Assembly (NCBI GenBank): GCA_016710075.1
Contig: JADJLO010000022.1
Coordinates: forward strand, 62,001-126,000
DNA length: 64,000 bases
Origin: Acidobacteriota bacterium
GTDB lineage: Bacteria; Acidobacteriota; Blastocatellia; RBC074
Direction of reading: 5' to 3'
Shown: positions 18,382 to 29,301 of the stretch, in pieces
How the letters are laid out: each line of letters opens with the position of its first letter
Numbering within the stretch: the first letter of the stretch is position 1
Position numbers and translations under genes: made by a program
The notes under the pieces: generated by a model
Seen by the model: the letters and a program-made list of their open reading frames with translations, nothing else
Databases searched by the model: none
What the model was told of the DNA's origin: nothing

Positions 18382-19668
18382 TCAACTCTGGTCCGTCTCG
18401 TTCTTTGATGAATTTCTGAGGCTGAATCCATATTTGAAGCCTTCGCGTGAAACCCAGTCTCTGAAACGTTTTCTGATGGCGATAATTTGAGTGGCGACAT
18501 TGTCGAGTCGATCCGATCCGGGATCAGATCGTGTTCCTGCCGCCGCTTCCTGCAGAAGCTTCATTTGTTCAATCATATCCCGGCGGATTTTTTCAGATAC
18601 GGCATCGGGCGCCGGCGAATTTTCGAGCGCCTGCCTCGACGCTTCGAGCCGTGAGAAGGCTTCAGCCACCGGCCTGGCGTCAGCGGCCTTGAAGGCCGAG
18701 TCAAAAACCTCTATGACAGCTCGATCGCCCTGCGTGTAATTGTTGAGAAACTTCTGGACGACAATCGATCGCTGAATCAAATGGGTGCCACTGGTCTGAT
18801 ACGCCCGAAAAAAACTGTATCCGACAATTGCCGAACAGATAACGATCGTCGCCAGTGCCAGCCGTGACATTCCTGTGCGCCCGGGGGCGGCATATGGGAT
18901 GATCAGCGCCAATGCTGCTCCGGAGATGAGCCCGCCGATGTGCGCGGCATTGTCTATGGCCGTAATTGAAAAGCCTATGAAGAGGTTGATGATGACCACC
19001 GGCACTATTCCAGATGTCACCGCCTTCCTGAAGTTCTGAGGAAGCTCGTGTCGATACTTGTAACCAAAGACGAAAAGCGCACCGAACAACCCGAAAATCG
19101 CTCCGGAAGCTCCGACACCGGCTATCCAGGCGGGACGGGCCATGCCGCCAAAGTAACTTCCGATGACCCCGCCGATGCCCGCCAGCAAATAGATGAAAAG
19201 ATAGCGGGATGAACCGTAGATCTTCTCAACCAGCGGCCCGACGTTCCAGATCGCATAAGAATTCGATGCCAGGTGAAGCAGCCCTCCATGAATGAAGATC
19301 GGCGTCACCAGTCTGAACCATTCTCCCTGCCTGAGAAGCTCGTTGGTTTTGGCGCCGAAAGCGACAAGCGTCCCGAGATCGTTCATATTGATCAGTTCGC
19401 TGAAGAAATTACCGCCGGTCACCACCGCCATCACCAGATAAATCACCAGATTAACCGCAAGAATTGCATATGTAACCGGCGTCGCCCTCGAAAAAAGCGA
19501 TCGGATGAAATGATGATCAGCCTTGACCTTGTGCTCTTCAACAACTGCATGGATTGAAATGGCTCCACAATTCACACATTGCGGGAGTTCTCCCGGTGTG
19601 GGATTCCCGCATCTTTCACATCTTCGTAAAGACACCGGCGAGTTGATGCTCTCAATGTCGCTGCTCAC
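18382..19668 (-). CDS. Rhomboid-family intramembrane serine protease with N-terminal zinc ribbon
   Basis: 428 residues. Two CxxC pairs (RCERCGNPTPGELPQCVNC) form a zinc ribbon at about 16-34. Six or more membrane helices follow; HGGLLHLASNSYAIWNVGPL holds the conserved HxxxN region, the catalytic Ser is in GVGASGAIFGLFGALF, and the catalytic His in NAAHIGGLISG. The dyad is complete, so an active protease is expected. A soluble C-terminal tail of about 110 residues has no recognised domain. Substrate unknown. Confidence 0.9.
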   Translation of the reverse strand: MSSDIESINSPVSLRRCERCGNPTPGELPQCVNCGAISIHAVVEEHKVKADHHFIRSLFSRATPVTYAILAVNLVIYLVMAVVTGGNFFSELINMNDLGTLVAFGAKTNELLRQGEWFRLVTPIFIHGGLLHLASNSYAIWNVGPLVEKIYGSSRYLFIYLLAGIGGVIGSYFGGMARPAWIAGVGASGAIFGLFGALFVFGYKYRHELPQNFRKAVTSGIVPVVIINLFIGFSITAIDNAAHIGGLISGAALALIIPYAAPGRTGMSRLALATIVICSAIVGYSFFRAYQTSGTHLIQRSIVVQKFLNNYTQGDRAVIEVFDSAFKAADARPVAEAFSRLEASRQALENSPAPDAVSEKIRRDMIEQMKLLQEAAAGTRSDPGSDRLDNVATQIIAIRKRFRDWVSREGFKYGFSLRNSSKNETDQS

Positions 19669-20119
19669 TCAAGCTCCTTTTTGAAATCCTGTCTAATGAC
19701 TTCAGAAATAATAATGATCATTGTATCCGAGCCCGTCTCCGGCTGTCATTACATTCATGACAATTGTCCCATTTCTATCCCTGAATCAATTTTCAAAATG
19801 AAACTTCAACGAGCCTGGCTCGATCGGCAAATCGAACTTTGCATGAATCAGGACAATGAGCATATTGCTAAGCTTGTGCCTGCCTGCTAGACTGTCTTTC
19901 TATTGTCATAAGCATGGTCCCGAACCCGTGAATTAGCATGCATAATAGTTATCGACTGGTCATGTCCGGCCGTAAAAAACCCGGTCAGATTTTTTTTGTC
20001 AGTTGTTATAAACAGTCGATAAGCAGATTAATGCAAATAAATAAATATAGTTATCGATCAGGTCAGTTTCGACTGTCAGGACTGGCCGTAATTTTTGAAT
20101 CGAGATCTCACTGACAACT
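19669..20119. promoter_or_regulatory. Regulatory-looking intergenic region upstream of resB
   Basis: A 450-base gap before resB. TTATCGACTG (19949-19958) has a perfect inverted copy CAGTCGATAA (20013-20022). Further partial copies are ATAGTTATCGAT (20047-20058) and TCGACTG (20069-20075). A degenerate direct repeat, TCCGGCCGTAA near 19965 and ACTGGCCGTAA near 20081, is also present. This could be a multi-site operator or tandem promoter region. A 69-codon open frame at 19681-19890 has no coding character. Confidence 0.4.
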
Positions 20120-21692
20120 ATGAAAGAAAATTCCTTGATTGGCGGCGAGCCTGTTCAGGAGCAGAATCCGGAAAAGGCGAGCCCAGTAAAAACCAATAAA
20201 ACTTCCGGTTTAAATTCCTGGATCGACAGTTTTCTCAACCTGATCAGTTCGGTCCCGTTTGGAATCAGCCTTCTGATTCTGCTGATAACGGCCTGCATGA
20301 TCGGCATGGTCATCCAGCAACAGGAGCTGGAGTCCTTTTCTGGGTATTATGCGGAACTGACTCCGGGCGAAAAGATCATATACGGCCGGCTTGGCTTCTT
20401 TAACATTTACCATGCCTGGTATTTCAATCTGCTCCTGTTATTACTCAGTCTTAATATCATCCTGGCATCGATTGATCATTTCCCCGCGGCCTGGAGCTAC
20501 ATCTCGCGCAAAAAGCTGACCGCGTCTCCGACCTTCGCCTCGACGCAGAAGTTCAGGGAGAAGGTGGAAGTACCGCAACTCGACAGGAAGCAGCTTACTG
20601 AACGGGCAGTCAAAGCCGCAAAACATCTGCGCTTCAAGGTCCGCGTCACAGAAGAGGATGCACGGACCACTGTTTTTTGCCGAGCGGGGCGTCTGGAACC
20701 GGCTTGGAGCTTACGTCGTGCATGTCGGCCTGCTGACAATCTTTGTCGGCGGGTACCTGACCAGCCGCGGATACACAGGAAACCTGCAGGTCGCCCCAGA
20801 TCAGTCGGAAAACAAGATGTCTCAGGCGGTCTTCAACCTGGAGAATGCGACAAACCAATTCGCCATCGGCTCTCGCGATTTGAAGCTTCCCTTCACCATC
20901 GAGGGTGTCGACATTGAGCAGAAGCTGATCAACAAGGATGGCGGGATTGAAGTTCCCAACACTCTGGACTGGCTGACGCGGATCAAGATTCACGATGAGG
21001 AGACCGGCAAGGAGACCGAGGCGCTGATACACATGAACAGCCCATTCGATTATCGGGGCTATCGATTATTCCAGGCATCATACGTACAGATGGGAAGCGC
21101 GAGATCGATCAAACTTCGCGTGACCCCTGCCACCCCTGCTGCAGGTGGAACGACAGAAGAGATTTCCATTCAGAGAAATGGCGAGACGAAACTCTCTGAC
21201 GGCACCCGTGTCAAGTATGTCGAATTTAACCCTCACATCACTTTCACGCAGGACAGCAAAATCGACTTCGGATCGGCACAGTACGAAAATCCGGGGGCGC
21301 ATCTCATCTACATCACTCCTGACGGCAAGGAGGGTGATGTCTGGGCTTTCAATGAAAAATTCATTGGAGAAATATCCTCCGCGCCATTTCTGAAATCAAA
21401 ATTCCTGAGCGACCCTAAATATCAATTCGTTCTGACCGATTTTCAGAAGGTCGGGCAGGCGCATATACTTTCAGTTCAGTATGACCCCGGCGCGAAAGTC
21501 GTGTATGTGGGATTTACGATCCTTTGTCTGACGCTGATCTTTATCTTCTTCTTTTCGCATCAACGTCTCTGGATAGTCATTGAAGACGGCAAGGTGAACA
21601 TGGGCGGCGATTCGAACCGCAATCGTCTCGGTTTTGAAGACCGGGCGAGAAAGCTCGCGGATCTGATCCGCGGCACACAGGCAACATCGTAG
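20120..21692 (+). CDS. resB: Cytochrome c biogenesis protein ResB; one frame break
   Basis: 523 residues after correction. System II component working with CcsA to deliver heme to apocytochrome c outside the membrane. Helices at about 40-65 (FGISLLILLITACMIGMVIQ) and 95-120 are followed by AYVVHVGLLTIFVGGYLTSR. A large extracytoplasmic domain contains DYRGYRLFQASY, and a last helix lies near 450-475. At 20673-20678 six T replace an expected five. With one removed, RTTVFAERGVWNRLGAYVVH is continuous; uncorrected, the first frame ends at 20917. A homopolymer error is likely. The start lacks a strong ribosome site. The next gene is ccsA. Confidence 0.9.
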
Positions 21693-21751
21693 TTTTTCTT
21701 TTCTCAATAATTGGTTCTCAAGCAAGAATTTTTTACAATTGGAGGTAAGTA

Positions 21752-23389
<1,638 letters not shown>

Positions 23390-23417
23390 GTCCCGGGTCC
23401 AATTCTGACCTCAAAGG

Positions 23418-23465
23418 CAAAAATCAAAAGTTTATCAAAGGGCTTTTGATTTTTGACTTTTTTTT
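23418..23465 (+). terminator. Rho-independent terminator of resB-ccsA
   Basis: CAAAAATCAAAAG (23418-23430) and CTTTTGATTTTTG (23443-23455) are a perfect 13-base inverted repeat, followed by AC and T8. It lies 29 bases after the ccsA stop. Confidence 0.85.
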
Positions 23466-23475
23466 GGTACTGCCC

Positions 23476-24981
23476 TTGCCGGAACAAAAGATCAATCAAA
23501 ACAAAACAGCCATTTTATGGCTGGTATTTTTTTCAATAGCCGGAATACTGACAATCACGCTATACAAGGACGGCGAGCAGCAGGATTCGGGTTATCACTA
23601 CCTGTTTGCCAGATGGGCATTCAGATATCCCGAATATTTCGTAAGTGTCTGGGGCCGGCCATTATTTACACTCCTCTATTCACTGCCCGCGCAACTTGGC
23701 TATCAAATCGCTCGACTCTCGACCTTGATTATTTGCCTGCTTACAGGATGGCAGACATACAAGCTTTCGGATCGATTGGGTGCGCCAAAATCCGCCCGTG
23801 CCATCCCATTTCTATTTCTGCAACCTGCCTTTTTCCTGATTAGCGGGACGGTGCTGACTGAACCGTTATTCGCTCTGATCATGGCGATCGTCATCAGGAT
23901 TCAACTCTCGGGCAGACTGCTTCTGGCCTCGTTTATCGCATCCTCTTTGATCATGGTCAGACCCGAGGGTTTTTTCGTTGGAATCATTTACGGTTTTTTC
24001 ATTCTACTCGATCGGAAATCTCAGGCAGGCCTTCCCTCAAGGCTCGTTAAGACGCTTGTTCTCGGCATTGGCATGCTGGTCTGGTGGAGCGCCGCAATGA
24101 TTATCACCAGGGATCCGTTATGGATCGCGCACAATTGGCCCCCGGACTGGCAGGCCTTGGGAAAAGCCAACGGCACGGGTCCGATCTGGTGGTATTTGGC
24201 CATGCTGCCATTGATCGTGGGCCCTCTGCTATTGCTGCCATTCCTCATAGGTTTCAAGCATCTGCTGGCGGAGAGGAAGTTTCTTGCCGGGCTGTCCATC
24301 TTCATTATCCTGCTCTGTCTGCATTCCCTGATGTTCTGGCAGGGCTGGTTTGGCTCCGCAGGGTACCCTAGATATTTTGTCTGCGTCTCTCCAATTACGG
24401 CGATCATCTCGATGACCGGCTGGAACGTTTTTGAAGATAAGCTGACCCGCCATTGGCAGACCCTTGTTCCCTTCTTCTCAGGAACTCTTTTTTCTCTATC
24501 ACTCGTCTTTTGTATCTTCTACATAGACGGCTGGAGATCCACCAGAGATGCATTTGCTGTTGACGAGATGACCGCCTGGTTAAAAAACCATGACATCAGG
24601 TTCAAGAGACTGATTACCAGCCAGGCCTACATGAGAATCGCCCTTGATCGCGATCCTCTTGAAAACGCTGATTTCAGCAGCCACTTCGGCAAAAACATCG
24701 AGTTGATCGCCGGCGCCGCTCCTGGAACTCTGATTTTCTGGGACTCCGATACTGGAGTGAAATGGTACCGACTCAAGGCTGATGACATTGATGGAGCAGG
24801 ATACACGGAATTGAGGTCGGAATCCTATTCGATAAAAGGTTACTTACCCTGGCCGGACTGGAAGCTTTTTGGCGGACCGCGGTATCAGACGCTGCACGTC
24901 TTCATCAAGCCCGAGATCAGGCCCGAGATCAGGCCCGAGATCAGGCCCGAGATCAGGCCCGAGTTGGAACGGAACAAATAA
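23476..24981 (+). CDS. Polytopic membrane protein, probable GT-C-type glycosyltransferase
   Basis: About 501 residues, assuming a TTG start at 23476, the first plausible codon after the ccsA terminator; no ATG occurs in frame before well inside the protein, so the start is uncertain. Around ten hydrophobic helices (AILWLVFFSIAGILTITLY, LIMAIVIRIQLSGRLLLASF, LPLIVGPLLLLPFLIGF) precede a soluble C-terminal part. The early acidic loop (DSGYHYLFARWAF) and VLTEPLFAL resemble GT39/GT87-type enzymes that use polyprenyl-phosphate sugars. The C-terminus ends in four PEIR repeats. Function is inferred from topology. Confidence 0.6.
   Translation: MPEQKINQNKTAILWLVFFSIAGILTITLYKDGEQQDSGYHYLFARWAFRYPEYFVSVWGRPLFTLLYSLPAQLGYQIARLSTLIICLLTGWQTYKLSDRLGAPKSARAIPFLFLQPAFFLISGTVLTEPLFALIMAIVIRIQLSGRLLLASFIASSLIMVRPEGFFVGIIYGFFILLDRKSQAGLPSRLVKTLVLGIGMLVWWSAAMIITRDPLWIAHNWPPDWQALGKANGTGPIWWYLAMLPLIVGPLLLLPFLIGFKHLLAERKFLAGLSIFIILLCLHSLMFWQGWFGSAGYPRYFVCVSPITAIISMTGWNVFEDKLTRHWQTLVPFFSGTLFSLSLVFCIFYIDGWRSTRDAFAVDEMTAWLKNHDIRFKRLITSQAYMRIALDRDPLENADFSSHFGKNIELIAGAAPGTLIFWDSDTGVKWYRLKADDIDGAGYTELRSESYSIKGYLPWPDWKLFGGPRYQTLHVFIKPEIRPEIRPEIRPEIRPELERNK
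24909..24963 (+). repeat. 12-bp in-frame tandem repeat at a C-terminus
   Basis: Four exact copies of GCCCGAGATCAG plus a partial fifth, encoding PEIR four times at the end of the GT-C-like protein. Exact identity suggests recent slippage expansion or contraction. Confidence 0.95.
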
Positions 24982-25073
24982 TAAAGGCGGCATTTATCGG
25001 CAGGAGGATCGCTGGAACTCATTTAAGCCCGCCGCTGACCTCCCGCCAATTTTTCATCCCGTTGTAAAAGCCT

Positions 25074-28000
25074 TTAGGGGTTAACGAACAGGCCGCTTCG
25101 CAATCTCACGGATTTTCCGTTCGGATTGATGACGTAGACATCGCGAAAACCCAGTGTGGTGCCCGCGGTAACCTCGACAGTGACAACGATTCTGTCCTCT
25201 TCAATTGAGATGTAGTTCAGAATATTCAGTCCATCTTTTCCGAAGCGTATCTCCGAAGCAGGGTGGAACCCGGTGCCTGTCAAGATGAGATTTACTGTCG
25301 TATTCCGATTCAGGCGATTGGGTGATGCGGTAAAAACAGCCAGGTCCCGCGGCAGGATATCAACCATGTAAGGCCCGCCTGTCGTGATGCCGTCATTGCC
25401 GTCAAAGACAACCACTTTGATATCGTGAATCCCAACCTTCAACTGAATATTGATTACCGGGCCCTTTCCAATCACCAAATCCCCGTCATACCAGGTGAAG
25501 GAAAGGCTATCTCGATCGGGATCACTTGAGCCGGACGCATCGAGTGTCAAATCAGCTCCGAATTTGGTGGTGGCCTGAATCGTACCCGGGAATGGAAGAA
25601 TTGAAACAATCGGAGGCTTGTTGAGGCTGTTGCCGCTTCCGCTGTTGTCATTCGGAATATCGCTGATGGTAATTCTGAATGGCAGGGTGGTAAAAGCCTG
25701 TCCCCTGGAATCCAGGGCTACGACGCGAAGATTACCCGAGACCGCAGGATCACCCTTTTTTGGAGCTATGCGCAACACGGCAGTCCTGTCCCCGGGGTTT
25801 CCGCTGATGATCCATGCATAAGGCGAATTACCCGAAAGATTGAAGGTCACCGGGTCGCCATCTGGATCCTCCGCCTGGAGCGCAATATCCCTGACTTCAC
25901 CGGCCGCAACGAACTGGTCGTTGAGATTACCCATCCTGGGCGCCTTACTGGCTGCCACGCCGCCGATTTGCGCTGCTGTTGATCCCTTGGCAACATTGAC
26001 TTCAAGGCTGGCCGTCGATGAATTGCCGGCTTTGTCTTTCGCTGTAAAGGTTACCAGGGTTTTGCCGATCTGAAAGACGCTTCCCGAAGCTTTGGATGAT
26101 TTCACGGCCACTATGCCGTCAACCATGTCAAAGGCCACCGGCATGTCGAAACTGACAGCTCCTCCGGAGTCCGAGGCGGTGACCAGATTGACGGTCGATG
26201 GCAACCCGCTTATCTGCGGCGGGGTCGTATCAACCACCGTGACCGTCTGATCCTCCGCACTACTGGAGGCTCCATTGCCGTCAGTGACGACAAGGCTGAT
26301 AGTATGTGAACCAATAGACAAATTGCGATCTGATACTCTCGCCGTGGATATGACCTGATTATTGTCGCTCCATTTGAATGACAAAGGATCGTCAATATCC
26401 GGATCACTGGAATCAGTGCCGTCAAGCCTGACTATCGTGCCGCCGGCTCGCCTCGCTTCAACCTGCAATCCAATGGTTTCAGCCAATGCCGTCGGAGGAT
26501 TGTTGTTGGGATTGATTGAGAGAATCTTTATCGACTGGGTATCCGCCGTACTCAGAATATGCAGATTTCCATCCCCGCTGATCCCTCCACGCCATCCATT
26601 ATTCCCGACAACATTGAACGGGGAGAGACTCTGATTTATCGCCCAGGGAAGAATCGGAGTGAAAGAAGTGATTTTCAACCACCCATTCTCACCAGACAGA
26701 ATGGGGCTTGTCACAGGAGGCTGAATGGCTGAAGGTCGAACCTGACTCAGTCTGGCCTCGTTCCGCGGGATACTCGCATTGACCGCGTTTGCCTTGTCGT
26801 CATAGAGCATCAAACTCGCCGCACCACGGGTATTCGGAGGCTCGAGCATGCTTGCCGCGGGCCTCGCAAATCCGACAGCAGTATTGTTTTCCGTCTGATT
26901 CGGCACAAATGCCAGCCCTGTCGTAGCCGGCAAACGGTCATAATTCCCCCCATCGAAAATCAAATCAGCGGTTTCATTATCATCATTTCGCTTGACGTCT
27001 TCAGTCGTATTTTTGCCAACCGCCAGGGCATTGAATGAGGTCTTGAGCCCCCCGGTCTCCTCCACCTGCGCGCTTCCTATCAGGTGATTGAAATGCACCG
27101 GCAAGGCACGATTGTCAATTGCAACAATCATCACCCAACCCTTCTGGTTAGGTGAAAACTCATCTGGATTGATGACGATGGTCTGCAGGTTCTGCAACGA
27201 TAATATCGTCTCCTTTACTTCAGGCTTTCCGGCCAGACCGCTGAAGAAGGCGCGCAGTTTGATCTTCTGAGTCGGATTGGTATTGGTCACCATGATCCTG
27301 GTGGCGCCGTTCTCACCTGTCACATATCTGGGATAGATCAGAATGCTGCCGGCTCTCGACTCGCTCGCTCCCTGCGAACTGTTGGTAGCGGCAGGAAGAT
27401 CGGTGGTGACTACATCATCAACCGGGTTGTCGGGAAATCTGACAGGAACCGTTATCTTGCAGGACTGAACCCAATCGAGCGCCTGCATTATCCGGGCATT
27501 ATGAAGCGGTTCCTTTTCGCCATCGGTCAGACTGAGACCGATGACAGGAAGATCGTTATCCTGATCATCCTTTGCATTGAATGTCGCCCATCCTGACCTG
27601 TTTGCAGAAACAACCGTGTTGAACTGCGGGGCTGTCCAGATTGACGAGGGGTCAGAGTAGAGTGCAAAACTCACATTATGCTTCTGCGACCATCCTGTTC
27701 CGGTGTAATCATACGCTGTTGCTTCAAGATGAAACGAGTTGGCGAGCAGCCCGCTGAGATCGCTGATCGGGCTGATCACAGAAATGTCCGTTTTTACCGC
27801 CGGTCCGGCGACATTATCCTGATTTTGAAGACTGTCAATCGCGACAACCTTCGGCAATCTGTCGTATTCGACTCCGTTAAAAAGGACGTCGGCAGTATAT
27901 TCCTGGGCATTGATTTTGACCGGGCCCGCACTGCGTTTTGCCGCCGAAAAAGCGTTGTATCCCGCCTCATGCCCATGATTATCCATAATATGAGCATTGC

Positions 28001-28529
28001 CGATCAGCCAGTTGAACTGTGTCGGCAGCCCCATTGAGTTTACCGCCAGGGCGATCATATATCCGGTCTCTCCCGGCACCTCACGGCTCGCCAGAAATGT
28101 CATCGATTGATTTGGAACCAGAGTCACAAATCGTTCGTCAATCAGGCCGTTGTACACATAGAAAATTCTGACAATTACCGAATCCTTGGGATTGGTATTC
28201 GTCACAGTCATAAGTGTATTGATCAAGTTGGGCCTGCTGATGTCGCTGGTGAACCTGGGATAGAAAAGGATGCTGCCGGGCTTGCTGCTGGCAGCCGCGC
28301 TTCGCGCCGCATTCGATCCCGTATTCGGCACACCCGGCCCTATCTGTGGCTGTGTCGGATCAGTCTGCGATTGCATGGCTATTGCCGCTACACTGAAATC
28401 CGACCTTAAATATCCACCTGCAAATGCGCCTGTAATAACGGAGGATAGCAAAATGACCGCGGCCAATCTAACTATTCCAAAGTGAGGGATTGCAAAATTC
28501 TTAAGTGTCATTCCTGGGACATACGACAT
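25074..28529 (-). CDS. Large secreted protein: two copies of an unrecognised 'GSIL/FNHLIG' domain, then PKD, HYR, cadherin-like, PKD and IPT modules
   Basis: 1151 residues. AGGAG precedes the ATG, and a signal segment lies at about 18-38 (GIVRLAAVILLSSVITGAFA). Residues 82-365 and 391-667 are two divergent copies of one domain: GSILFYPRF/GSILIYPRY, VTNTNP in both, GYMIALAV/GWVMIVAI, QFNWLIGNA/HFNHLIGSA, LFNGVEYDRLP/IFDGGNYDRLP. Then come a PKD domain (about 680-770), a HYR-like domain (773-855), a cadherin-like domain (870-965), a second PKD (980-1065) and a C-terminal IPT/TIG domain (1070-1151). The modular tail is typical of surface adhesins or matrix proteins. The repeated N-terminal domain also makes up the divergently encoded protein at 29302. 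Function unknown. Confidence 0.75.
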   Translation of the reverse strand: MSYVPGMTLKNFAIPHFGIVRLAAVILLSSVITGAFAGGYLRSDFSVAAIAMQSQTDPTQPQIGPGVPNTGSNAARSAAASSKPGSILFYPRFTSDISRPNLINTLMTVTNTNPKDSVIVRIFYVYNGLIDERFVTLVPNQSMTFLASREVPGETGYMIALAVNSMGLPTQFNWLIGNAHIMDNHGHEAGYNAFSAAKRSAGPVKINAQEYTADVLFNGVEYDRLPKVVAIDSLQNQDNVAGPAVKTDISVISPISDLSGLLANSFHLEATAYDYTGTGWSQKHNVSFALYSDPSSIWTAPQFNTVVSANRSGWATFNAKDDQDNDLPVIGLSLTDGEKEPLHNARIMQALDWVQSCKITVPVRFPDNPVDDVVTTDLPAATNSSQGASESRAGSILIYPRYVTGENGATRIMVTNTNPTQKIKLRAFFSGLAGKPEVKETILSLQNLQTIVINPDEFSPNQKGWVMIVAIDNRALPVHFNHLIGSAQVEETGGLKTSFNALAVGKNTTEDVKRNDDNETADLIFDGGNYDRLPATTGLAFVPNQTENNTAVGFARPAASMLEPPNTRGAASLMLYDDKANAVNASIPRNEARLSQVRPSAIQPPVTSPILSGENGWLKITSFTPILPWAINQSLSPFNVVGNNGWRGGISGDGNLHILSTADTQSIKILSINPNNNPPTALAETIGLQVEARRAGGTIVRLDGTDSSDPDIDDPLSFKWSDNNQVISTARVSDRNLSIGSHTISLVVTDGNGASSSAEDQTVTVVDTTPPQISGLPSTVNLVTASDSGGAVSFDMPVAFDMVDGIVAVKSSKASGSVFQIGKTLVTFTAKDKAGNSSTASLEVNVAKGSTAAQIGGVAASKAPRMGNLNDQFVAAGEVRDIALQAEDPDGDPVTFNLSGNSPYAWIISGNPGDRTAVLRIAPKKGDPAVSGNLRVVALDSRGQAFTTLPFRITISDIPNDNSGSGNSLNKPPIVSILPFPGTIQATTKFGADLTLDASGSSDPDRDSLSFTWYDGDLVIGKGPVINIQLKVGIHDIKVVVFDGNDGITTGGPYMVDILPRDLAVFTASPNRLNRNTTVNLILTGTGFHPASEIRFGKDGLNILNYISIEEDRIVVTVEVTAGTTLGFRDVYVINPNGKSVRLRSGLFVNP

Positions 28530-29301
28530 GGCTCGCTCCTATTATTTCTGGAGTCAAATCAACAGTTTTCGGGGATGAATCTATCTCTCTTCGCCCTCAA
28601 ACCGGCCATTGATGCTTGCTGGACCTCGAAATGGTCCGGGCTGCCTAGGCCAGGATACGGGAAAGACTCTCTAATTCCTGTTTGCCGGGCGAGGATCAGT
28701 CTCTCATCCCCCGGAAAATATCATTAAGAGGCCTTAATGATATTCTCCTGAAGAATGAGAATAATCCGGTGTGTTGATACCGAATTTTTATTTATTTGAG
28801 AAAGGTCTAAACCGTGGGGATATGCGCTGATTTCAGTGACCCGCGAAAAATATCATAATACCAGCCAACCCCGCAAGAAATTATCGCTACTAAGAGTGTT
28901 GAAAACGAACTTGCAATGAAATTTGTAAGCTAAACTCATTAAAATCATTGCATATGGACCTATTAGCTGTGCTAAGATGTCACGTGTCCCCGATTGGTTG
29001 CATTTAGACTGCTGACTCGGTGAAGGTGACAATACAGATTTTGCTTAAGTTTCGACTTTGAGTGATTACTTGACATCACTTCAGACAGAGTCCGGTTGGC
29101 AGGTCGATCGCCAGTTTCGCCAGTTTAAGAGGATAGTAGAGTTATTTGCCCGACTGCCTCAATCGACATCAGCGAGTTAGATCAGCTGTAGTCTCAGACG
29201 GGATTGAATGGCTGCCTCTTATCGAAAAACTTCAATCCGCCTCAGACTCTGCAAACATGCAATCTATTATTAAAGACTGCAATAAATATTCGGAGGGATT
29301 T
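28530..29301. other. Divergent intergenic region between two GSIL-domain genes
   Basis: About 770 bases separate the minus-strand large GSIL protein from the plus-strand short one. It should hold both promoters. The clearest element is the palindrome at 28717-28744. A weak TTGCAT/TAAGAT pair near 28947 could serve the right-hand gene but has a 19-base spacer. An open frame starting at 29146 is only an out-of-signal extension of the right-hand gene. No RNA gene was recognised. Confidence 0.45.
28717..28744. repeat. Perfect 12-bp inverted repeat (operator-like)
   Basis: AATATCATTAAG and CTTAATGATATT flank AGGC. No T-tract follows on either strand, so a terminator is unlikely. The position, within the divergent promoter region of two paralogous secreted proteins, suggests a dimeric regulator site. 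A half-site-like AATATCAT recurs near 28849. Confidence 0.6.

Noticed and set aside
19681..19890. 69-codon plus-strand open frame before resB
   Set aside because: No ribosome site, no domain, and composition like intergenic DNA.
20658..20917. Programmed frameshift in resB
   Set aside because: No stimulatory structure was recognised, and similar homopolymer breaks occur in many unrelated genes of the window, favouring sequence error.
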